Below, piece after piece: positions 32,956 to 37,780 of a stretch of 37,780 bases of DNA (the stretch's first letter is position 1; each line of letters starts with the position of its first letter). Source of the stretch: Halorubrum sp. Hd13 (GTDB lineage: Archaea; Halobacteriota; Halobacteria; Halobacteriales; Haloferacaceae); assembly GCF_002252755.1 (NCBI RefSeq), contig NZ_NHOY01000015.1, positions 1-37,780 of the forward strand, given 5' to 3'. The translations under genes and the position numbers were made by a program. The notes under the pieces are model-generated. The model worked only from the letters and a program-made list of their open reading frames with translations. It was not told the DNA's origin and ran no database searches.

Positions 32956-33528
32956 TTACAGGGACTCACGGAGCCGGTCCAGCGCCTCGTCCCGCCACGA
33001 TCCGTCCGCGTCGTCCGACCGCCTCGCGTCGCCCCGTCCCACCCCGCCGTTCCGATCGGCGGCGTCCGACGGGACGGCGGCGTCGAGGGCGTCCTCGCTC
33101 GGCACGGCGTCGGCGGTCGCGCCGCCGCTCTGGAGTCGGGTCTCCGTGCCGGCGTCCTCGCCGCGGCTCGCCCTCGCCAGCGCGAGGTCGGCCCGCCGCT
33201 CGACCTCGCGGTTGACCGCTCGAATCGATCCGACGTACCCCCGGATCGCCTGCGTGGCGGCCTCCAGCTCCTCGACGCGCGACTCGAGCTCCTCGACGCG
33301 CGACTCCAGCGCCTCGCGCTCCGCGGCCGCGGCGGCGCCGTCGCCGAGGTCCGCGACGGCCGCGTCGGACCCGGTCAGGGCTCGCTCGACCGCGCTGAGT
33401 CGCTCTCCGAGCCGGTCTCCGCTGCTTCCGTCGCTCGGTCCGCCGGCGCCAGCGGTCTCGTCGCCCTCGGCGGTCGGCCTCTCCCCGCGGCCCGACGTCC
33501 GACTTCTCTCGTCGGTGGCGTTCGACAT
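32956..33528 (-). CDS. Coiled-coil protein (DUF7310-like)
   Basis: A 190-residue soluble protein. The N-terminal third is Gly/Ser/Asp-rich, then comes a coiled coil with heptads ALESRVEELESRVEELEAAT (about 93-112), RAVNREVERRADLALARAS, a low-complexity linker and the tail SWRDEALDRLRESL. No membrane helix, so likely cytoplasmic. The heptads are coded by a 21-bp near-repeat (33265-33310). It fits haloarchaeal DUF7310 coiled-coil proteins, which adjoin DUF7311 and the filament ATPase. First gene of the locus, with a strong promoter 28 bp upstream, divergent from cetZ. Confidence 0.75.
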   Translation of the reverse strand: MSNATDERSRTSGRGERPTAEGDETAGAGGPSDGSSGDRLGERLSAVERALTGSDAAVADLGDGAAAAAEREALESRVEELESRVEELEAATQAIRGYVGSIRAVNREVERRADLALARASRGEDAGTETRLQSGGATADAVPSEDALDAAVPSDAADRNGGVGRGDARRSDDADGSWRDEALDRLRESL

Positions 33529-33552
33529 GCTCGCGACTGGCCTCGATTTCGC

Positions 33553-33560
33553 ATTTAAAT
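33553..33560 (-). promoter_or_regulatory. Promoter of the DUF7310-DUF7311-like genes
   Basis: The element ATTTAAAT, centred 28 bp before the ATG at 33528; the same octamer drives the DUF7283-like gene at 28571. Confidence 0.7.
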
Positions 33561-33573
33561 CTCGGGGGGAAAG

Positions 33574-33580
33574 CGTAATA
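33574..33580 (+). promoter_or_regulatory. TATA box of the cetZ-like gene
   Basis: CGTAATA preceded by GGAAAG, centred 28 bp before the ATG at 33605, only about 20 bp from the divergent DUF7310 promoter. Confidence 0.55.
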
Positions 33581-33604
33581 CTCCGGATCGGTTACCGTTC
33601 GATC

Positions 33605-34684
33605 ATGAAGGCAGTCCTCCTCGGCGTCGGGCAGGCGGGCGGGAAGCTCACGACCGCCCTCGCGCAGTTCGACGCCGACGCCGGCTACGGCGCGGTGCTC
33701 GACGCGCTCGCGGTCAACACGGCCGCGACGGACCTCGACCCGCTCCCGCTCGACACGGTCCTCGTCGGGCAGTCGCGGGTGAACGGCCACGGCGTCGGCG
33801 GCGACAACGAGCTCGGCGCCGAGGTGATGGACGAGGACGCGGTCGAGGTGCTCGACGCGCTCGCGTCGAAGGTGACCGCGGAGGCCGAGGCGCTGTTCGT
33901 GGTCGCCGGGCTCGGCGGCGGCACCGGCTCCGGCGGCGCGCCGGTGCTCGTCCGGGAGCTGAGCCGGGTGTACGACGTGCCGGTGTACGCGGTCGGGATC
34001 CTCCCCGGTCGCGACGAGGGGGCTATGTACCAAGTGAACGCGGGCCGGTCGCTCAAGACGCTGGTCCGGGAGGCGGACGCGACGATCCTGCTCGACAACG
34101 ACGCGTGGCGCTCCTCGGGAGAGTCGATGGAGGGCGGTTTCGCGGCGATCAACGAGTCGATGGCGAGACGCGTCGGCCTCCTCCTGGCCGCCGGCGAGTC
34201 GGTCGAGGGCGTCGCCGAGTCGGTCGTCGACACCAGCGAGGTGATAAACACGCTGCGGGCCGGGGGGATGGCGGCGGTCGGGTTCGCCTCGGCGCCGGCG
34301 GCCGAGGACCCCGAGGAGAACGTCACGACCGTGATGAGCACCGTCAGGAGCGCGGTGATGACCGGGATGTCGCTCCCGAACGCGACCGAGGCCGACGCCG
34401 CCCTCGTCGCCGTCGCCGGCGACCCCGACCGCATCTCCCGGAAGGGCGCGGAGAAGGCCCGCAAGTGGCTGCAGGAGGAGACCGGCTCGATGCAGGTGCG
34501 GGGCGGCGACTTCCCGCTCGACTCCGACCGGATCGCGGCGCTCGTGCTGCTCGGCGGCGTCGAGCGCTCCCGCCGGGTCGAGGCGTTCCTCGAGCGCGCC
34601 CGACAGGCGGTCCGCGACGAGCCGGAGGCGGAGCCGGACCCCGCGGCGGCGTTCGACAACGACGAGCTCGACGACCTCCTCTGA
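33605..34684 (+). CDS. cetZ: CetZ-type tubulin/FtsZ-family GTPase
   Basis: A 359-residue tubulin-superfamily protein. The start [14 protein letters not shown], the T4 loop GLGGGTGSG (102-110) and the T7 region [14 protein letters not shown] (209-222) fit haloarchaeal CetZ rather than FtsZ (no NxDxADV). CetZ proteins polymerise with GTP at the membrane and in known cases control cell shape and motility. The C-terminal tail is acidic and ends NDELDDLL, possibly a partner-binding tip. Which CetZ subgroup this is cannot be told without a tree. Divergent from the pilus-like locus, with 76 bp between start codons. Confidence 0.93.
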   Translation: MKAVLLGVGQAGGKLTTALAQFDADAGYGAVLDALAVNTAATDLDPLPLDTVLVGQSRVNGHGVGGDNELGAEVMDEDAVEVLDALASKVTAEAEALFVVAGLGGGTGSGGAPVLVRELSRVYDVPVYAVGILPGRDEGAMYQVNAGRSLKTLVREADATILLDNDAWRSSGESMEGGFAAINESMARRVGLLLAAGESVEGVAESVVDTSEVINTLRAGGMAAVGFASAPAAEDPEENVTTVMSTVRSAVMTGMSLPNATEADAALVAVAGDPDRISRKGAEKARKWLQEETGSMQVRGGDFPLDSDRIAALVLLGGVERSRRVEAFLERARQAVRDEPEAEPDPAAAFDNDELDDLL

Positions 34685-34763
34685 GCGGCGCGTCGGCCGC
34701 GTCGGTGCGCCGGACGGAACGACGAGCGGAGCCGCCCGTCCGGGGAGCGGCGGGGCAGGTTCC

Positions 34764-34778
34764 GCACCTTTTTGGTGC
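34764..34778 (+). promoter_or_regulatory. Hairpin with a T5 loop: cetZ terminator and/or GGGP synthase promoter
   Basis: A perfect 5-bp stem around five T (GCACC-TTTTT-GGTGC). The T-run is centred 29 bp before the ATG at 34800, matching a TATA position, and also lies 80 bp after the cetZ stop, so it may serve both uses. Confidence 0.45.
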
Positions 34779-34799
34779 CGCCCGGTGGAGTCGTTTCCG

Positions 34800-35498
34800 A
34801 TGAGTAACCCGTGGGACGACTGGGACCACGTGCTGAAGGTCGATCCCGACAAGGAGCTGCGGGACGGCGAGACCTTCGAGGACGTCTGCCGCACCGGCAC
34901 CGACGCGATCGAGATCGGCGGGACCCTCGACATCACCGCGGAGAAGATGACGCGCGTCGTCGACGCCGCGGCCGAGTACGACGTCCCGCTGTATCAGGAG
35001 CCGTCGAACCCGGGCGTCGTCGTCGATTCGCCGGCGCTCGACGGCTACCTGATCCCGACCGTGTTCAACGCCGGCGGGCCCTTCTGGATCACCGGCGCCC
35101 ACAAGGAGTGGGTCCGGATCGACGAGCTCGACTGGGACCGGACGCACACCGAGGCGTACATCGTCCTCAACCCGGACGCCGCGGTCGCCGAGCTGACGAA
35201 CGCGAACTGCGACCTCGCGGCCGACGACGTGGGGGCGTACGCGAAGGTCGCCGAGCGGATGTTCGGCCAGGAGATCGTCTACGTCGAGTACTCGGGCACC
35301 TTCGGCGACACGGAGAAGGTCTCGGCCGCGCACGACGCGCTCGACGACGCCACGCTCTTTTACGGCGGCGGGATCGGCGACTACGAGTCCGCGAACGAGA
35401 TGGCCGCCCACAGCGACGTGATCGTCGTCGGCGACCTGCTCCACGACGAGGGCGTCGACGCCGTCCGCGAGACGGTGAAGGGCGCGAAGGACGCCTGA
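34800..35498 (+). CDS. Geranylgeranylglyceryl phosphate synthase
   Basis: A 232-residue cytoplasmic enzyme that joins geranylgeranyl diphosphate to sn-glycerol-1-phosphate, the first committed step of archaeal ether lipids (phosphoglycerol geranylgeranyltransferase, EC 2.5.1.41). TIM-barrel-type features: the start [21 protein letters not shown] near 40, and the phosphate-binding Gly-rich [11 protein letters not shown] followed by [12 protein letters not shown] near the end; [10 protein letters not shown] marks the family. The ATG at 34800 gives [13 protein letters not shown], the usual start; the ATG five codons earlier is rejected. The riboflavin synthase gene converges 32 bp downstream. 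Confidence 0.93.
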   Translation: MSNPWDDWDHVLKVDPDKELRDGETFEDVCRTGTDAIEIGGTLDITAEKMTRVVDAAAEYDVPLYQEPSNPGVVVDSPALDGYLIPTVFNAGGPFWITGAHKEWVRIDELDWDRTHTEAYIVLNPDAAVAELTNANCDLAADDVGAYAKVAERMFGQEIVYVEYSGTFGDTEKVSAAHDALDDATLFYGGGIGDYESANEMAAHSDVIVVGDLLHDEGVDAVRETVKGAKDA

Positions 35499-35530
35499 AG
35501 CGACCGGTATCGTCTCGCCCCGGACGCCGG

Positions 35531-36151
35531 CTACCCCGCGTACCCGTCGACCATGTTCTCGACGTACTTCGCGATCACGTCGACCTCCAGGTGGACCGGG
35601 TCGCCGACCGACTTCTCCGAGAGCGTCGTGAGCTCGTAGGTCGTCGGGATGATCGCGACGTCGAACTCGCCGTCGCGCTTCTCGGCGACCGTCAGCGAGA
35701 TGCCGTCGAGCGTCACCGACCCCTTGTCGACGAGGTAGTCCGCGTGGCCCTCGGGGATCGCGAACGCGAACCGCCAGTCCTCGCCGACGCGCTCGATCCC
35801 CGTCACCTCGGCGACGGTGTCGACGTGGCCCTGCACGACGTGGCCGTCGAACCGGCCGTCGGCGGGCATCGCGCGTTCGACGTTGACCGCGTCGCCCTCG
35901 CCGACGTCGCCGAGGTACGTCTTCGCGACCGTCTCGCTCGCGAGAAACACCTCGAACCAGTCGCCGCCGGCGTCCGACCTCTCGTCGCGGACCGCGTACT
36001 CCTCGACCGTGAGACAGACGCCGCTGACGCTTATCGACTGGCCGTGGTGGAGGTCGTCGAACCCGTCGACGCCGATCCGAAGTCGGAGCCCGTCCGCGGT
36101 CTCGGTCCGGTCGCGGACCGTGCCGGTGTCCTCGACGATGCCGGTGAACAT
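35531..36151 (-). CDS. ribE: Riboflavin synthase (lumazine-binding, alpha-subunit type)
   Basis: A 206-residue enzyme that dismutates 6,7-dimethyl-8-ribityllumazine to riboflavin. The diagnostic start MFTGIVEDTG is present, and the two lumazine-binding repeats are visible: ISVSGVCLTV in the first and KGSVTLDGISLTV in the second. This is the bacterial-type trimeric enzyme rather than the pentameric archaeal one; haloarchaea commonly carry this type, likely from bacteria long ago. The ATG at 36151 is chosen by the motif; an in-frame ATG at 36175 lies on the promoter. Convergent with the GGGP synthase gene. Confidence 0.95.
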   Translation of the reverse strand: MFTGIVEDTGTVRDRTETADGLRLRIGVDGFDDLHHGQSISVSGVCLTVEEYAVRDERSDAGGDWFEVFLASETVAKTYLGDVGEGDAVNVERAMPADGRFDGHVVQGHVDTVAEVTGIERVGEDWRFAFAIPEGHADYLVDKGSVTLDGISLTVAEKRDGEFDVAIIPTTYELTTLSEKSVGDPVHLEVDVIAKYVENMVDGYAG

Positions 36152-36173
36152 ACCCGATCTGGGCGCGCGCGAC

Positions 36174-36180
36174 ACATATC
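36174..36180 (-). promoter_or_regulatory. TATA box of the riboflavin synthase gene
   Basis: The minus strand reads GATATGT, centred 26 bp before the ATG at 36151. Confidence 0.5.
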
Positions 36181-36283
36181 GGTTCGGTGTTCGGGGCGGC
36201 TCGCGCTCCGGGACGGCCGGCGGTTCGACGCGACCGGGCGCCGTGCCGCCGTCGGCGGCGCCCGAGCGACCGCCGCCGCGTCG

Positions 36284-36290
36284 CTTTTGA
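36284..36290 (+). promoter_or_regulatory. TATA box of the 89-residue membrane protein
   Basis: CTTTTGA, centred 28 bp before the ATG at 36315. Confidence 0.45.
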
Positions 36291-36314
36291 ACGCTGGGCG
36301 CGAATCGGGGGTCA

Positions 36315-36584
36315 ATGAACCTCGGCCTGATGGATATGATCGGGCTGGCGGCGTCGCTCGTCTTCGCGCTGCCGCTCGCGAACTACGCCGTCATCCGGCT
36401 GGCCGCCGGCGAGATCGCGCTCGGCGCCGGACTGCTCGTCGTCGCCGTCGCGATGGTCGTGCTCCCGCAGTACTTCCTCGACCCGGCCCGGATCCTCCGC
36501 GGGCTGGTCTCGGGACTGCTCCCTCGACAGCTCCGGGGGGAAGACGACGCCGCCGGCTCCGAGGGCGATTCGATCGAGAAGTAG
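36315..36584 (+). CDS. Small two-helix membrane protein (DUF7533-like)
   Basis: An 89-residue membrane protein: helix 1 about 6-30 (MDMIGLAASLVFALPLANYA), helix 2 about 34-53 (ALGAGLLVVAVAMVVLPQYF), then an acidic cytoplasmic tail ending GDSIEK. GLAASLVFALPLA resembles haloarchaeal proteins I recall as DUF7533; no function is known. The gene has its own promoter and ends 14 bp from the convergent surface-protein stop. Confidence 0.7.
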   Translation: MNLGLMDMIGLAASLVFALPLANYAVIRLAAGEIALGAGLLVVAVAMVVLPQYFLDPARILRGLVSGLLPRQLRGEDDAAGSEGDSIEK

Positions 36585-36597
36585 CTCGGTCCGGCTT

Positions 36598-37620
36598 TCA
36601 CTCCCGCCGCCGGGCCGCGAGCGTGACGGCGAGAACCGCGAGCCCGCCGGCGACGACTCCGAACCCGGGCGTCTCGAGGTCGAGGCCGCCGCTCCCCTCG
36701 ACGCCGACCTCCTCGTCGACGATGAGCACCTCGCGGGAGTCCGACTCGTTGACCGCCTCGTTCCCGCGGACGGTCAGCGTCGCGCGGTCGCCGTGGCTCG
36801 TCCGGCTCAGGTCGAACGTCGCGCTCGCCGTGCCGTTCTCGACGGACGCCTCCTCCGTCATGAGGAAGGCCGGGCTCGCGTCTCCGGCCGAGCGGATCCG
36901 GAGGTTCACGGTCTCGCCGTCGTCGACCGCCACCGGCACGCTCACCTCGCTCTCCGCCGGAGCGACGACGATGTCGGCCGCTTCGACGTCCGCCTCGGTG
37001 ACCGTGGCAGGCTCGGCCGATCCGCCATCGCTCCCGTCTGCGTCGTCTCCGTCGCTCCCGTCTGCGTCGTCTCCGTCGCTTCCGTCGTTTTCGCCCTCCC
37101 CGCCCGTTGCGTCTTCGACGACGAGGGTACCGACGTCGACGGTGTCGCCGCCGACGAGCACCTCCGCGTCGTAGCTACCGGGAGCGATCTCCTCGCTGAG
37201 GGAGGTCTCGTAGTCGGTCTCGACTTCGGCGCCGCCGTCGGCCGTCAGCGTGGCGCCGCCCCCGCCGGTTCGGGCGTGGTCGAAGACGAGGGTCGTGACG
37301 CCGTCGCCGTCCGGCGTCACGGTGGCGCGGAGCTCGTACCCGGCCTCCTCTTCGCCGCCGACAACGACCTCGAACGCGTCGACGCCGTCGGTTTCGACGG
37401 GAATCTCGGCGGTTCCGTCCTCGCCCACGGTGACGACGTCCGCGTCGAGGTCGGCGGTTCCGTCGGCGGCGACGGCTCCGGTCCCGGCGACGACGACGCC
37501 GACGAGCGCGAACGCGGCGACCAGAAGCGTCACCGCGGTCGGGAGTCTCTTTCTCGCGATACGCCGCACCGACTCGGAGCCGGCAGTCTCGCCGGTTCTG
37601 ATGGAGGGATCGGATCGCAT
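36598..37620 (-). CDS. PGF-CTERM surface protein with two similar domains
   Basis: A 340-residue secreted protein. A long N-region precedes a signal peptide (TAVTLLVAAFALVGVVVAGT, then AVAADG, about 28-53). Two beta-rich domains follow (about 60-170 and 200-305). They align with each other (TLVFDHARTGGGGATLT versus SATFDLSRTSHGDRATLT), suggesting internal duplication. They are joined by a DGDDADGS repeat linker. The C-terminus has TPGFG then a hydrophobic helix and ARRRE: a PGF-CTERM signal that archaeosortase A removes and replaces with a lipid anchor. The ATG at 37620 is supported by promoter spacing; 37668 is a possible earlier start. Confidence 0.88.
   Translation of the reverse strand: MRSDPSIRTGETAGSESVRRIARKRLPTAVTLLVAAFALVGVVVAGTGAVAADGTADLDADVVTVGEDGTAEIPVETDGVDAFEVVVGGEEEAGYELRATVTPDGDGVTTLVFDHARTGGGGATLTADGGAEVETDYETSLSEEIAPGSYDAEVLVGGDTVDVGTLVVEDATGGEGENDGSDGDDADGSDGDDADGSDGGSAEPATVTEADVEAADIVVAPAESEVSVPVAVDDGETVNLRIRSAGDASPAFLMTEEASVENGTASATFDLSRTSHGDRATLTVRGNEAVNESDSREVLIVDEEVGVEGSGGLDLETPGFGVVAGGLAVLAVTLAARRRE
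37029..37086 (-). repeat. 24-bp tandem repeat in the surface-protein linker
   Basis: Two exact 24-bp units (37029-37052 and 37053-37076) and a partial third encode the SDGDDADG linker. It can change in length in frame by slippage. Confidence 0.85.
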
Positions 37621-37643
37621 GCGTCTCGGCGTTCGACCGGCGG

Positions 37644-37652
37644 CCGAAAAGG
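37644..37652 (-). promoter_or_regulatory. TATA-like box of the surface-protein gene
   Basis: The minus strand reads CCTTTTCGG, centred 28 bp before the ATG at 37620. Confidence 0.4.
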
Positions 37653-37692
37653 GGCGCCGATAGCTCAAACAGCGGTCGTAGCTATCCGCCGC

Positions 37693-37779
37693 TCACCCGC
37701 GCTTCTCCGGCACGATCCCGAACGGGTACTCCGCCAGGATCTCGTACCCGTCGTCGTCACCGACGACGGGTACGAGATC
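37693..37779 (-). CDS. 3' end of an unidentified gene (partial)
   Basis: An open frame enters from the right edge and stops with TGA at 37693. The visible 28 residues end DDGYEILAEYPFGIVPEKRG. Too little is present to identify the protein, and the outer part (37737 on) lies in a perfect inverted repeat, so its first residues may not be genuine. Confidence 0.5.
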   Translation of the reverse strand, partial: DLVPVVGDDDGYEILAEYPFGIVPEKRG

Positions 37780-37780
37780 C
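37737..37780. repeat. Perfect 20-bp inverted repeat with a 4-nt loop at the window edge
   Basis: Left arm 37737-37756 (GGATCTCGTACCCGTCGTCG), loop TCAC (37757-37760), right arm 37761-37780, an exact reverse complement that runs to the last base. The repeat may continue past the window. Confidence 0.95.

Noticed and set aside
32129-33604. Plus-strand extension of cetZ by about 490 codons upstream
   Set aside because: Ser/Arg/Pro-rich shadow of the ATPase and DUF7311/7310-like genes; [13 protein letters not shown] is the true start and has its own promoter.
36031-36314. Frames in the 163-bp gap between riboflavin synthase and the DUF7533-like gene
   Set aside because: They are extensions of shadow frames; the gap is explained by two divergent promoters.
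34811-37174. 787-codon plus-strand frame spanning GGGP synthase to the surface protein
   Set aside because: It crosses four identified genes on both strands and has only low-complexity composition.
1-37780. tRNA, rRNA, CRISPR repeats, insertion sequences, attachment sites, replication origin
   Set aside because: No cloverleaf, rRNA motif, regularly spaced repeat, transposase or origin-type repeat cluster was seen by eye. The inteins are the only mobile elements supported.

Overview
The window is a chromosomal segment of a halophilic archaeon of the Halobacteria. The evidence is high GC, strongly acidic proteins, leaderless promoters with a TATA box about 26-28 bp before ATG or GTG, and haloarchaeal gene families throughout (BAT/HTH_10 regulators, HalOD1, CetZ, PAN, a PGF-CTERM surface protein, many haloarchaeal DUFs). 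A Halorubrum-like origin is a guess from overall resemblance. DUF numbers are given from memory of the families and were not searched.

Layout. 1-2.8 kb: a DUF5789-like protein, two divergent BAT-domain regulators (one apparently a BAT/DUF7344 chimera), a HalOD1 output-domain protein and a small overlapping gene. 2.9-6.5 kb: the sufC-sufB-sufD Fe-S assembly operon (minus). 6.7-13.2 kb: family B DNA polymerase interrupted by three inteins, each at a conserved exonuclease or polymerase motif. 13.3-14.7 kb: three small plus-strand haloarchaeal genes. 14.7-18.7 kb: the mre11-rad50 operon (minus). 18.8-20.9 kb: a small unknown gene, a winged-helix regulator, the proteasomal ATPase PAN, and a 43-residue membrane protein. 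21.0-23.7 kb: a membrane-anchored DHH phosphoesterase, an SDR-like protein and a DUF5791-like protein.

23.7-33.5 kb is the most interesting part: an eight-gene minus-strand locus for a type IV filament/Tad-like machine. It encodes a coiled-coil protein, an anchored protein, a secretion ATPase with an N-terminal cysteine cluster, a TadC/PilC-like membrane platform, and four single-membrane-anchor proteins (DUF7283, DUF7285, DUF7284, DUF7286-like). One of these, at 27642-28082, has an N-terminus that reads like an archaeal prepilin processing site. Three promoters of good quality divide the locus into transcription units, and most gene joints are ATGA/GTGA overlaps.

Divergent from it is a tubulin-like cetZ, then geranylgeranylglyceryl phosphate synthase (lipid synthesis), riboflavin synthase, a small membrane protein, a PGF-CTERM surface protein and the 3' end of an unidentified gene. 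The window ends on a perfect 20-bp inverted repeat that may be an assembly artefact.

There is no gene-free stretch over 300 bases. No rRNA, tRNA, CRISPR array or insertion sequence was seen; the only mobile elements are the inteins.
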